From positions 992,001 through 1,056,000 of the forward strand of contig JAAKBF010000221.1 in the NCBI GenBank assembly GCA_012656075.1: a DNA stretch of 64,000 nt, in the 5' to 3' direction. Under the pieces are notes generated by a model, which saw nothing but the letters and a program-made list of their open reading frames with translations, searched no databases and was not told where the DNA came from. The position numbers were made by a program, and so were the translations under genes. The stretch is from Phytophthora hibernalis. Lineage: Eukaryota; Oomycota; Peronosporomycetes; Peronosporales; Peronosporaceae. Numbering within the stretch: the stretch's first letter is position 1; each line of letters opens with the position of its first letter. This document shows positions 34,801 to 44,430 of the stretch, piece after piece.

Positions 34801-34855
34801 GAAGAGACACATAGATTATCCATCCTACAAATTCTTGGACTTTCTCAAAATCCAA
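31841..34855 (-). CDS. zinc metallopeptidase with three jacalin-like domains
   Basis: An uninterrupted 1,004-residue frame. The zincin motif HEIGHTFGLGH is at residues 317-327 with a following Met (GIMARGF) as a possible Met-turn, matching the putative peptidase family of yeast YIL108W, which also carries a jacalin-like domain. Three jacalin-like beta-prism repeats follow at about residues 430-545, 600-712 and 755-880, recognisable by IGAV-type starts and WFGG...FxGxxGxxYVGxIG ends (the third is degenerate). No signal peptide, so it is probably intracellular. The ATG at 34792 (MSPMSSIAV) is an alternative start. Substrate unknown; the jacalin-like parts suggest carbohydrate recognition but could be structural. 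The gene begins 8 bp from the divergent phosphate cotransporter fragment. Confidence 0.85.
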   Translation of the reverse strand: MDFEKVQEFVGWIIYVSLPEAMSPMSSIAVDNLLEDEVLSYPLVLLEGHVHNMHPTETPFLEARLDALRSSLWPISSSSGQFKAFVLLPSPGKFAVTLRAPGAMERIFCIEYRPPTTRYVVKFHYQTCSDSGPHDGFDAPPNVDNSDAAAIAKVQFNALLLQMATAEFLHAAGLPRQTFALQFAADGLPDVKLHRSSFTNAHARSVDGQKLIKLVQQDIEAAGVDDHPELELKHAVVLGCSRYNTKTRKAEGHTALGGGKVGVFGSCGLHTWPVHLGEISACCLNNARIDERFLLDDSCFRGTFWANFSTGIGAMLHEIGHTFGLGHATSGIMARGFDDMNRLLCIYQADPRSSQMGFHQVSGQGWLGLNHAALREVTSRGGAHWNSASAQLLRHCPWISGHAKPSLVGPTVSWDDSVRGPVGNGQFNGTQVDLPESKSSTSGDDEIGAVMLDAGKYVNRLETLTRAQVAEMGRNEPLRAAGDKHWFVLAAGEYITRMDVRAMAWIDGLQLHTNVRSSRWFGGTGGKLHALQVANGWRVSSFFGTRGDSYVGKIGLRCLPVASPSLAPCSIESNGSNNAILTYRPAGKALEAGPKTPFSITPPAIGAVVIRCGRFVESLRMLSPEEAASNSNDPKVYRSNEHVFQLVPGEKLVKLEVWSGHWVDCVRFTTTLRVGPWFGGGRGPNNNFMECPAGHHICGFYGVHGKQYLGSVGALYCADDNTSRPPSTFGQDTALELARPRLFWIMRMVPVSNQIADHPLSPPLGILVGVQGGLVTSVQSFDSAQMFEELVIQLHSTLLEIGSPYQVHCIPLAPDEKLAQIDVCLRSISADNVYTAIDGVCFHTTTRCSSWFGEYRESNLRFFMAPSGTSVIQLKGTYTNSSLTDLVGAVGIPENSPTPFVPDDRVLTDSGAYDVRLEATSPDFGIQNVLLVKKNNGDNRDQHAWTWNQPGMPCPQVWQLSHKMLEDHIDSADRKKTLFEEYIVGAIDSGGSYSKTPAPVLANP

Positions 34856-34862
34856 GATTTTC

Positions 34863-35663
34863 TTGGATGGACGTTCTAGGTTGTCCTACAAGTTGAAGTG
34901 CCTACAATTGCATGCACTGGTCAAGCCTTTTGCCAACCTCATTCAAGTTGGTACGAAACAGTGCACAGATGAAGTATCTTTGGTCTCCGGAGGTGCGTTT
35001 GAAGGCACCTCGTTGACTGACGGTCAGATCGGTGCTACCGTGGTGGTCATCAGCTTCCTGGTCCTCGCATTGTCGCTCATCTGGTTCATCCAAATGCTGG
35101 CCAAGGTGTTTCTGGGACCGACCAAGGTGCTCGTGTCGAGGATGCTCGCGTTCAACGGCTGCGTGCATATCGTCGCGGGTGCGGTCATCACGTTCGCCGT
35201 GCCGTCGTCCACAGTCGTGACGTGTACACTGACACCCATGGCAGGTCTCGGAGTTTTCACTCTCGAACAAGTGTACCCGCTCATCGTCGGCGCCAACCTG
35301 GGCACTTGTGGCACGGCGTTGCTTGCTTCACTGGTCGTAGGTGACAGACAGGCTATGGCTGTCGCTTTCGCTCACATGTGGTTCAACTTCTTTGGTATTG
35401 TGCTGTTCTACCCGATTCACTTCATGCGTCGACCGATTCTTGGCTGGGCTCGTTCAGTTGCATACTTCAGTGCGTCGTGGGCGATAGTGGGCGTAGTTTT
35501 CATTCTGTTTACCTATTTGGTCCTCCCAGGAGTGCTACTGGGGCTTGAGCAGCTTTGTACAGCAAGCAGTGACGGCTTGAAGGTACTGGGGTACGCGTTG
35601 TCAGGTCTTGGTGTTCTTCTGGTACCATGCACGAGGTCGGTGGCACACTTTCCTGGAGATTAA
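34863..35663 (+). pseudogene. Na+/phosphate cotransporter (SLC34 type), C-terminal half only
   Basis: 266 codons match only the second half of a type II Na/Pi cotransporter: hydrophobic helices, AVITFAVPSSTVVTCTLTP, VYPLIVGANLGTCGTALLAS and AHMWFNFFGIVLFYPIHFMRRP. Full-length relatives have about 600 residues with two QSSS repeats. The first half is absent, because the upstream DNA is the metallopeptidase start, and the remaining QSSS reads PSST. Near 35617-35640 another frame gives a more natural basic tail (FWYHARGRW) to a stop at 35722-35724, so the C-terminus may also be shifted. Either a truncated duplicate or a gene whose 5' exons were lost by rearrangement or misassembly. Confidence 0.7.
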
Positions 35664-35822
35664 ATATGCAGAGCGCGAGGAGCGTCGGAGACGAGATGAG
35701 ACGGCAATGTTGTCGGAGATGTGAGCAGAGTCTAGCTACAAGCAGCGAGAGCATTAGGTTTGTCATTTATTGCAGGTTATGAAGACTAAGCTGAATAGGT
35801 ACTTTTGCGTTTGGTGTCAACC

Positions 35823-37845
35823 TTAGCTGGGAGGAGTTCGTCCAGCCAAATCAGCCTCGAGTTTGGCTACACGGAGCAGGAGATTCTCCTTCTCCTTTTG
35901 GCTTGACGCGCAAGCAGTTTGGCTGCATTAAGCTGGCGATCTGCTTTCTTGACCGAAATTGTTTTCTCCTCGATCTGAGATTCTAGTGCTGCAAGTTTGT
36001 CGGTCGTCGCCCTGGCATTGTTTTCGCGTTCCTCTTGTGAAAGAGCTTCGAGTTGAACTACCTTTGCCTCAAGCTCCTGATTAGCATTATCGATCGACGT
36101 GTCAGTCCAAAAACAACATGCAACAATGCCAGACCCACCTCAACCCTGCTGGTTAATAGAAGCTTTTGGTCCTGTTCCTCTTGAACGGTGACTTGTAGCT
36201 CGTGCGCTTCCTGCTGCAAATTATCTGCAAATGTATAGCAAAACAAACTTCAGCGTTATACTGGTGGCCGATACAGGTGAACACGTACCATTCTTCTTTT
36301 GAAGAGATTCAAATTCTGAGTCTGCACGAGCAACTTCTTCTTCAGAGAGCTTCTTTTCCTTTTCAAGCAATCGCAATCGCTGGTGCACCGTATCGCGATC
36401 GCTCGACCATTTTTTCTGTTGGTGTTCTAGCTCATCTTGTAGCTCCAGCTCTCGAGAACGCAAGGTCTGAATGATCTCTAGCTGTCCTAGTCGCTCCTCA
36501 TCCTTCGCACCTACGTCTTCCATGTTAATGTCACGCAAGAACTGAGCTTCCTCTTGCAACTGGAGATACTTCTCCGCCAAATTCTCTTTTTCGTGCACCA
36601 GTTCCACATTTTCCGCCTGCTGCCGGTCGAGTTGTTCACGGAGTAGTGCGATCTTGTGTTTCTTCCTCACAATTTGATCCTCAAAGCTATCGCACAACAA
36701 GTTAGCCAAATTTCTCAGTAGCGAACACTACGCAAGCAAACTTACACTCTCAATTTGTCGAGATCAGCATACAACTCGGCAATTTCGTCTGCTTGGGCGT
36801 GGATAGTGACCGATTTGGACGTCAACTCCGCTCGAAGCTGCTCGATCTCTTCGTATAACGCTGGATCTATGAAAATGATAAAGGTTAGCAGCACTACGGA
36901 AGAATTTTAACAAAGTCCGCCTACCTCCAGTTTCAACATTGCTTGACTCAGCGGGAACTACCTTTTCTTCGTTTGCATCCTGATACTGTTTCTCATCGTC
37001 GCTCTGAGGTTTCTCCTCTTTTGCTGCAGCGTTGCGTTGATTGTCCTGCCGTAGTTTCTCCACCGTCCGCTGAAAGTTCTGTCCAAGAGCTTGGAGTTCA
37101 TTTTCAAGTTCCTCACGTGTCTTTGGACGAAACCTCAGAGGTCCTCCGACAGTTTTCTTGAGCACGAAATCATTGACGAGTGCTCTTGAATCTTGGAACT
37201 CCGGGACCTTCTCCTGAAGAGTCAACTTCAGAACATCGATGAGCAGTTCTTGTTCACGTTGTTGCTTACGCAGGTCCTGGATTAATGCCGACCGACGATG
37301 CTCCTTTTCTTGAGCTTTTAGTCCTTGAAGCTGCTCCTGCAGTTGGTTGATCGACCGCATCAAAGCTCGCACTTTTGCTCGTGCACAGCCTTAAGCGCGC
37401 CAACTTTTGCTACAGACACCAAAGATTCATGTGAATTGCCATCCTTCGTTGTTTCAAGTAAGGAACCTGCCTTCCACTAGGGGTTGGCTTCAGTAGCATC
37501 CTGAGCGATTCCGTGCGAAACTACCAGACGTCGTAGCTCCTCCTCACGTTTTTCCTGCCGAGCGATGGTAGCTTGAGCAGCCCGCAGAGCCTCCTATTGC
37601 ATGAAGGATGGCAAGTTAATATCGTTAAAAGATGGTTTGGTTGCAACCTGCAGGATACACGTACTTCTGTGGCCTTGAGTCGATCCGCCACACTGAACCA
37701 GCATCAATTCGAACAATCTACTGATGTGAGTGGAAAGCTGGCAAGAAGACAATGGTGCAAAGTCATTCGAAGCGTACGCATTTGATGGCGTTTTCTTGGC
37801 CTCAGCACGCGCAGGGCGACGAGCGCTGCTCGTGATACTGCTCAT
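35823..37845 (-). CDS. long coiled-coil protein (several single-base breaks)
   Basis: Spliced from many short exons. The start is the ATG at 37845 (MSSITSSARRPARAEAKK, exon 37778-37845), then 37665-37692, an exon from 37593, and long coiled-coil exons at about 36870-37372, 36764-36850, 36300-36690 and 35823-36200. The chain is almost entirely heptad coiled coil rich in Glu, Gln, Lys and Leu (for example SINQLQEQLQGLKAQEK and ALLREQLDRQQAENVEL). Losses at G4 37480-37483, T4 37373-37376 and T4 35896-35899 interrupt it; the last hides the natural end (VAKLEADLAGRTPPS) at 35823-35825. A cytoskeletal, centrosomal or ciliary role is typical of such proteins but is only inference. I do not recognise the family. 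Confidence 0.65.
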
Positions 37846-37974
37846 GAATTGCCAAGGTTGGTTTCGTGGAGATGAAGGGTCTGCACTAACAGAACGTGAA
37901 ACAGAACTACCGACAACGCTGAATTCGAGTCTTTAGAGATATCTGCGCGTATGATCTAGGTTTGTAAATGAGAC

Positions 37975-39066
37975 TTAGACAAGCACGGGGTAGATCTGGG
38001 CCTTGTAGACCGGGTCGTGTTTGCACGGCACCTCGGTGGCCAGCGACGTGTAGTCCATTAGCCAGCAGTTGTGCGGCACATCGGCCACCTGGTGGATGTG
38101 GAGACGACCCGAGGTGTCGAGGGTCTTGAGGCCGTACAGGTCCTTGGTGTACTCGGCAGTCTGCTTCATGTCGACAATCTTCAAGCTGCTGAACTTGGTG
38201 TTCACCTCGGCCACGGACGCGACGGTCGAGTACTTGCCAAGCAGGCAGCTCTGCCACGGAGCCTGAATATCATCCTGAGGTGACGCGAAGAAGTGAGCAG
38301 CCTTCAGTTTGAGGAAGTTGGTCTTTCGGCGAGCTTGATCCGCCTTGCACTTGGCGTCGGTGCCGCAGTTCTGCAGGTTGTTCACCTTGGGCAGGAACGG
38401 ATCAATGCTCAGCCAGTTGGTCAGAGCAGCATCCGCAAGAGGGGGCACGATGATGTTGGCAATGGAGCTCTTGGCCTGCAGCGCCTTGTTGGTGGTCACC
38501 GTCTGGATGAGGTCGCTCTGGAACTTGCCCTTCCACGAGGTCGAGTCGGACGCGTACTTGGCAAAGTCGAAGTCGGCCGCATCGACAGCGTACGGACCCA
38601 GAGCCTGGAGCAGCACCTGAAGCGGAACAGCGTCCGAAGCTTGAGGACCGAAGAAGTTGCCATTGCCATCACCAGCCAAACTGATGTACGAGTGCACGTT
38701 GTGGTCATCCATCTCTTCAACTACACCACGAGAGACCGAGCCACCCTGCGAGTGAGCCAGGAGGTGGTAGCCGCTGGCGTAGGTGGTAGGACTCTTGGCA
38801 ATGATGCCGCGGATCTGCTTGATGGCCATCTGCACTTGGTCCGAGAGTGCCGTACGAACCGAGCAGGCGTTCTGACAGAAGTCGAGAGCGACGTAGGTGC
38901 GGCCTTCAGCCTTGAGACTCGCCTCGATTTGAGCTCCGTTGGTCTTGTTACCCGTAGCACCATGGAAGAAGAAGACGGGCAGCTTGGAGCCTGCAGCCTC
39001 GTTGGCGGCGGCAGATCCGACGAGTGCAGTCGCGGCAGCAACAAAGAGGGCACGGAACGAGACCAT
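37975..39066 (-). CDS. secreted palmitoyl-protein-thioesterase-like hydrolase, copy 1 (intact)
   Basis: 363 residues, no break. The start at 39066 gives a signal peptide (MVSFRALFVAAATALVGSAA); an in-frame ATG at 39117 adds 17 residues without one. Alpha/beta hydrolase features: oxyanion strand VFFFHGATGN (residues 31-40), nucleophile Ser106 in AHSQGG, and near the C-terminus DLYGLKTLD with its Asp and VPHNCW with its His, the layout of PPT1/PPT2 thioesterases. Several Cys pairs (CQNAC, CGTDAKC) suggest disulfides of a secreted or lysosomal enzyme. These enzymes remove fatty acyl groups from cysteine thioesters; the substrate here is unproven. It is the first of four same-strand copies and a reference for the broken ones. 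Confidence 0.88.
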   Translation of the reverse strand: MVSFRALFVAAATALVGSAAANEAAGSKLPVFFFHGATGNKTNGAQIEASLKAEGRTYVALDFCQNACSVRTALSDQVQMAIKQIRGIIAKSPTTYASGYHLLAHSQGGSVSRGVVEEMDDHNVHSYISLAGDGNGNFFGPQASDAVPLQVLLQALGPYAVDAADFDFAKYASDSTSWKGKFQSDLIQTVTTNKALQAKSSIANIIVPPLADAALTNWLSIDPFLPKVNNLQNCGTDAKCKADQARRKTNFLKLKAAHFFASPQDDIQAPWQSCLLGKYSTVASVAEVNTKFSSLKIVDMKQTAEYTKDLYGLKTLDTSGRLHIHQVADVPHNCWLMDYTSLATEVPCKHDPVYKAQIYPVLV

Positions 39067-39566
39067 GGCTTGAGACGGGCTGGACGGGGCGAGTGACGGC
39101 TTCCGTGCAAAATGCAAAATGGCAAGCTGCCAGAGAGCTCAAGTGAATCCTCACGCAGGTTGGCATTACAGCAACAGCTGCAACCCCAGGATCGCAGTCC
39201 GATGATGGTAGGCTAGTGTCACAGCAGTAATATCCTCCGCCGATCCCAGAATGCGATTCCCAGCCGGGCCTGCGCGCGTCACGTTGAACTGGCAGTTGTA
39301 GGCAACAGGCACGTCCTGCACGCCACCACTCATGGACGCGAGCTCCAGTGCTGTTGTTGGGCTTGCAAAGTTTCATGCTGTGGTTGGAAAAGCTCTGACA
39401 GCAAAGAAAATGATGCGCTCTGATAACCCAGTGGTAAACATTTGACCAGCACAATCACGTTTGAGGACCTCCTCGTGCAGTCTGCACGTCTATCGATGTT
39501 GGTGACCTTGAACACGTTTGCTTTCATCAATTGGTTTTCAAGGTTATTGTTAAGGGAGCAAGCAGC
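39067..39566. other. spacer between thioesterase-like copies 1 and 2, with a coding-like fragment
   Basis: Mostly promoter of copy 1. On the minus strand about 39172-39372 one frame reads smoothly for some 60 codons (MSGGVQDVPVAYNCQF and on to LGLQLLL, then TAA), which looks like a coding remnant unlike its neighbours. No start or partner exon is visible, so it is noted and not called as a gene. Confidence 0.35.
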
Positions 39567-40658
39567 CTACACGAGCAGAGGGTAGATCTCGGCAGCGTAC
39601 ACGGGGGCGTGCTTGCACGGGAGGTCCGTCGCCAGCGACATGTAGTCCATTAGCCAGCAGTTGTGAGGGACGTCCGGCACCTCGTGGATGTGCAGGCCAC
39701 CGGCAGTGTCAGCGTCTTCAATCCATACAGATCGTCCAAGTACTCGGGGTGTCCTTCATGGCAACCATGGTGAGGTCGGCGAACTTGGTCTCCACTTCGT
39801 CCAGCGTGGCGACAGTCGTGTACTTGCCCAGCAGACAGCTCTCCCACGGCGCCTGAACGTCGTCCGCAGGCGAAGCGAAGAAGTGAGCGGCCTTGAGCTT
39901 CACGAAGTTGTCCTTGCGGCGCTTCTGCTCGTCCGAGCACGTCACATTCGTGCCGCAGTCCTGGAGGTTGTTCACCTTGGGCAGGAACGGGTTGATGCTG
40001 TTCCAGTTGGCCAAGGCAGCCTTGTCAAGGGAGGGTTGATGATGTTGGCGATGGAGCTCTTGCCCTGCAGCACGTCGTTCGTAGTCACCAGTTCAATCAG
40101 GTCGCGCTGGAATTTGCCCTTCCATGAGGTCGAGTCGGCCGCGTACTTGGCAAAGTCAAAGTCGGCCACATCGATGGCGTAGGGACCCAACGCCGTCAGA
40201 AGCACCTGGAGCGGCACAGCGTCCGAAGCGTGGGGACCGAAGAAGTTGCCATTTCCATCACCAGCCATGCTGATGAACGAGTGCACATTGTGGTCGTCCA
40301 TCTCTTCAACCACACCACGAGCGACCGAGCCACCCTGCGAGTGAGCTAGGAAGTGGTAACCGTTGGCGTAGGTGGCAGTGTCCTTGGCGATGATTTCACG
40401 CACTTGCTTGATGGCCATTTGCACTTGTTCCGAGAGTGCTGTGCGAACGGAGCACTCATTCATGCAGAAGTCGAGAGCGACGTAGGTGCGGGTTTCGGCA
40501 GTCAGGTTGGCCTCAATCGCGGCACCGTTGGTGGTGTTGCCGGTTGCACCGTGGAAGAAGAAGACGGGAAGCTTGGCACCTACGGCGGCTTCATTGGCAG
40601 CAGCCGAGCCGATGATCGCAGCCGTGGCAGCAAGAAGAAGAGCGCGGATGGAGAACAT
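39567..40658 (-). CDS. palmitoyl-protein-thioesterase-like hydrolase, copy 2 (three single-base breaks)
   Basis: Start ATG at 40658 (MFSIRALLLAATAAIIGSAA, signal peptide), stop at 39567-39569. With one base added at each of three sites (GGG 40029-40031, GGGG 39746-39749, and near 39710-39712) the frame gives 364 residues that match copy 1 throughout, including AHSQGG, DLYGLKTLD and VPHNCW. The catalytic triad is thus intact if the breaks are consensus errors. Otherwise it would be a pseudogene truncated after the nucleophile domain. Same orientation as copy 1, with a spacer of 500 bases. Confidence 0.82.
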
Positions 40659-41436
40659 CGTGTGCGGGATACCGTCGAAATCTGGAAATGACAAGCATGT
40701 CTTCACGTACAGCTCCGACTAAAACAATTTAATCCGCGCTCCGCTGGCTCCAGCGATCATGATGGCACAGATGCAGTCTCGGGATTTCCCAAGGTGATCG
40801 TCGAAGCTGTCGCAGCCATAATAAGCTTCACCTTGAACGTGAGCCCAGCAAATTGAGCGCTCTTTCGCTGGTCTCTCGACAGGTGCCTATCCCAAAGCGC
40901 TTCCATCCAGTTGACATGTGAGCGGGAAGTTGTTGTAGACAACCGCTGTGTCTTGGACCAAGAATCGAATCGAGTCTCATCATGAGAGTCTCATGCCGGC
41001 GCTTCACCAAACACGCGATTATGGTGAATCCGTTGACCACAGTGAAGTAGTCATCCAAATTACTTTGAAGCAAGAGGAGGTGTTCTGCCTTTCCGAACGC
41101 AGTACATATTAATAATACCTGTATTGCGTCTGCTTGGCACGCTTCTTGTTGCGGCCAAAGTTTGGCGACAACAAGAAACCCGTAGAGCATTGCACCTGAT
41201 AATCTTGGGTGTGGTAAAGATTTGGGAAGACCACGTTAGCATTTGACGTTTGAACGGATCGAGCCTTGCCTATCAAGAGTTCTCATGTTGTACCAAGCTG
41301 TTCTATCTAAGGAAACTCGACGCATTCACTGAGGCAACACTCAACGTAGACAATCGGCGTCGCTGCGATTCATGTATTTGAGCTCATCAACTTGTTGCTT
41401 CTTTGAATGATCTAAGATTGAGCTACCGGTACTGAA
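40659..41436. other. spacer between thioesterase-like copies 2 and 3
   Basis: About 780 bases without a supported gene. A minus-strand ORF at 40828-41190 (120 codons) is open but has no domain and could be chance or an old transposon remnant. Confidence 0.4.
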
Positions 41437-42529
41437 TTACACCAGCAAAGGGTAGATCTGGGCGTCGTACACAGGGTCGTGTTTGCACGGGAGATTCGTG
41501 GCCAACGACGTGTAGTCAAACACCCAGCAGTCGTGCGGAACGTCCGCCACCTCGTGGATATTAAGACCACCGGCAGTGTCCAGCGTCTTCAAACCGTACA
41601 GGTCCTTCGTGTACTCAGCGGTCTCCTTCATGTCGACGATAGTGAAGTCGCTGAACTTGGTCTCGATCTCATCCAGAGAAGCCACCGTCGAGTACTTGCT
41701 CAGCACACAGCTCTGCCACGGAGACTGGATGTCATCCTGTGGCGAGGCGAAGAAGTGAGCAGCCTTGAGCTTGACGAAGTTGGTCTTACGACGAGTCTGG
41801 TTGGCAGTGCACGTGGCGTCGGTGCCGCATTCTTGCAGGTTGTTAACCTGAGGAAGAAACGGATCAATGCTGAGCCAGTTGGTAAGAGCGGCATCAGCAA
41901 GAGGAGGCGTAATGATGTTGGCAATGGAGCTCTTGTCCTGCAGCTCCTTATTCGTGGTCACCAGCTCAACAAAGTCACGCTGGAACTTGCCATTCCACGT
42001 CGTGGAGTCTGCCTCGTACTTGGTAAAGTTGAAGTCGGTCGCATCGATAGCGTACGGACCCAGAGCCTGAAGTAGCACCTGGAGCGGCACGGCGTCCGAA
42101 GCTTGAGGACCAAAGAAGTTACCATTGCCATCGCCCGCCATGCTGATGAGCGAGTGCACATTGTGGTCATCCATCTCTTCCACCACACCACGAGAGATCG
42201 ATCCACCCTGCGAGTGAGCTAGGAAGTGGTAGCCGTTGGCGTAGGTGGCAGTGTCCTTAGCGACGATGCCACGGATCTGCTTGATAGCCATCTGCACCTG
42301 CTCCGAGTGCCGTACGGACCGAGCACTCGTTCTGGCAGAAGTCGAGAGCGACGTAGGTGCGACCTTCAGCGGTGAGGTTGGCTTCAATCACGGCACCATT
42401 CGTCCTGTTACCTGTAGCTCCGTGGAAGAAGAAGACGGGGAGCTTGGCAGTCTCTCCAGCTTCGTTGGCAGCAGCGGAGCCGACGATTGCAGCCGTAACA
42501 GCAGGAAGAAGAGCACGAACGGAGAACAT
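41437..42529 (-). CDS. palmitoyl-protein-thioesterase-like hydrolase, copy 3 (one two-base break)
   Basis: Start ATG at 42529 (MFSVRALLPAVTAAIVGSAA, signal peptide). The frame shifts near 42304-42307, where copies 1, 2 and 4 carry an additional TC or similar dinucleotide in the codons for TALSEQVQ. With two bases added the product is 364 residues with AHSQGG, DLYGLKTLD and VPHDCW. This is the only break in the cluster that is a dinucleotide in a short TC repeat and not a single-base run. The gene lies about 420 bases from the 5' LTR of the inserted retrotransposon, so its promoter side is adjacent to the insertion. Confidence 0.84.
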
Positions 42530-42950
42530 GGGCTTAGACGAGCTTGAGACGGGCGCTGGTAGTCGAGTGAGAGCGAGCCCCACAAACGTGAAATGAAAGC
42601 AGATCGACGGCTCCTACTCCTCTGATAAGCACAAATTGAGTCCGCGCAGAGGTGCTGCCTTGCGTCAGCGATTATGGCACCAGATGCAAACAATTCAATA
42701 TTTTCGAGCTCGTTGTTGTTGTCCCAGGCTCTCTCGCGAGTCGAGACACCTACCGATCCCATAAGTTGTCTTCCAGCTGGATCACTTCGAGTTTGCAGGC
42801 AATCAGCGAGTCCTGCAATGGATACGCTCGACTCGAGCCTCTCGAGCAAACCAAGTCGAGACCATTCTCCAGGTTCAAAGAGAACTCGATTCGATTCCAG
42901 CACCGACAGCATTTTCACCTGCTTCCCAAACGCGGATACAAAGCTTCCTG
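42530..42950. promoter_or_regulatory. upstream region of copy 3, up to the LTR element
   Basis: About 420 bases hold the likely promoter of copy 3. It ends at the 5 bp target site CCATT, where the retrotransposon inserted. No gene is supported. Confidence 0.45.
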
Positions 42951-42955
42951 CCATT
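42951..42955. repeat. target-site duplication, left copy (CCATT)
   Basis: CCATT directly precedes TGTAG of the 5' LTR and recurs at 49148-49152 directly after CTACA of the 3' LTR. Confidence 0.9.
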
Positions 42956-43386
42956 TGTAGTGGATGCCGGGTATAACAGCCTGGATCACCACAGCGAGAC
43001 CTTGAGGTACACAGCTTACATCACAGATGACCCGGATGTGTCGTACGGCTCCCAACTGGCGACAATGGGTTTGCATGTCCTCCAGGTCTGGCTGTCAGTG
43101 CCTGACCTGGACTGCATTAGGAACTTTGTATGTCTACCTACATATTGTCGTTTCATGTTGTCTTTGCCCCAGACAACCGTCTCTCTCGAATCAACCCAGG
43201 AGGACGCCCCTGGACACGGTTGATTGAGAAAACCCTGAGCGACGGGCTGGTTACCATCAGACCCGGACCTCACTCTTCATCTTTCCATCCATCCATCAAT
43301 ATACTAGGCTCATCGTTCCGTGCGGGGTAAGCTCCCGCATTGCCGTGTGTTAAACCTTTGGATCTTCCGCCCCGGGAAACACTACA
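42956..43386 (+). repeat. 5' LTR
   Basis: 431 bp. It differs from the 3' LTR at about 11 substitutions, all transitions, plus one small rearranged patch near 43370. The 87-codon ORF inside it is repeated in the 3' LTR and is not a gene. Confidence 0.92.
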
Positions 43387-43509
43387 AAGAATTCTTTAGT
43401 AGAATCAACCGCTGAGCGTCGCAGTCGCAGTCCACCTCCTGCTACCTCCGCGGACTACTCGAAGATCAAGACCACCTACTTCAAGTCTAAAGTATGGTGC
43501 GCGCTCCTA

Positions 43510-44430
43510 CCCTGACCCAGATGAGACGCGTACGGCGACAGTCCCACTGTTCACGCCGACGCTGTCTCCCAAGATTACCAGCATCTCCCACGAGGCCCTG
43601 GCCAAGTGGAAGATTGACCGCCGCGAATACGAAGCCGAGCTACGCGCCCGCTGCCGAGTGTCCGGCGAGAATTACGACGCTCTCCTCACGCCGATCGCCG
43701 AGTCGTTCAACGCCGACCTGCTCGACACCTTCTGCGAGCTGCGTCTAAACATGGCGTCTGTCGACGTGACTGAAGGCGTTCTGATAGCCGAGATCGAGCA
43801 CATCATCTCGAGCGTGAAGAACAAGACCTTGCCCGACATCAAGGCGCTCTTCAAGGGAAAGCTGCGCCTCAACATGACTGAGAGTGATGTCGACGCGAGA
43901 GTCCTCGATTACTTCAACGAGTTCGGCAAGATCACGCGCGCCGAAGGCCTGACCGACTGCTTCATTGGTGACGAAGGGGTCCGCGATAAGTGCAAGCGCC
44001 TTGTGGCTTAATTGCACCCCGCCACGTTGAAGTCTGAAGTCAAGCGGTGCGTCCGTTTCACGCACAAGCCTGCTGCCAAAGACCCGAGGTTGCTGTTTGA
44101 GCTCATCGTGGACAAAGCCACAGAGCACGAGCGACAGTATCAGCGCCTCAAGGCCAAGCTGCTCGGACAGCCTGAACATTCGAAGGAGACGCTCAAGCGC
44201 AAACCTGAGCGCTCCGTCAAGTCCAAGAAGCTGTGGCAGCCAAATCCATCTCGAAGCCCTACTCCGGATATCCCACGCGCTTCGACCAATCCGAAGGCCA
44301 AGCCTCTTGCTTCGGCCAATCTGCCGCCAAGTCCATGCCCGAAGTGCAAAGCGATGCACTGGCTCCGTGAGCGACTGAAGCCGAGAAGGAGGAGCTACGC
44401 AAGAAACTGCGTGAAGCTGGACAACTGAAG
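43510..44430 (+). pseudogene. gag region of the LTR element
   Basis: A helical, charged frame from about 43510 runs through a stop at 44009-44011 (TAA in a context reading as a former CAA) into a basic Lys/Pro-rich tail containing PSPCPKCKAMHW, a partial zinc-knuckle-like CxxC. The arrangement suits a Gypsy gag. The in-frame stop separates capsid-like and tail parts. Confidence 0.6.

Noticed and set aside
38293..39096. 267-codon plus-strand ORF over thioesterase copy 1, with similar ones over copies 2-4
   Set aside because: The same antisense frame recurs over each paralogue because the coding strands are conserved; the minus frame has the signal peptide and catalytic motifs.
38948..39117. 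Upstream in-frame ATG (39117) as start of thioesterase copy 1
   Set aside because: It would place 17 residues before the signal peptide; copies 2-4 start at the position equivalent to 39066.
42960..43223. 87-codon ORF near the 5' LTR start, repeated at 48723-48986
   Set aside because: It is part of the LTR sequence and present in both LTRs; no evidence of a protein.
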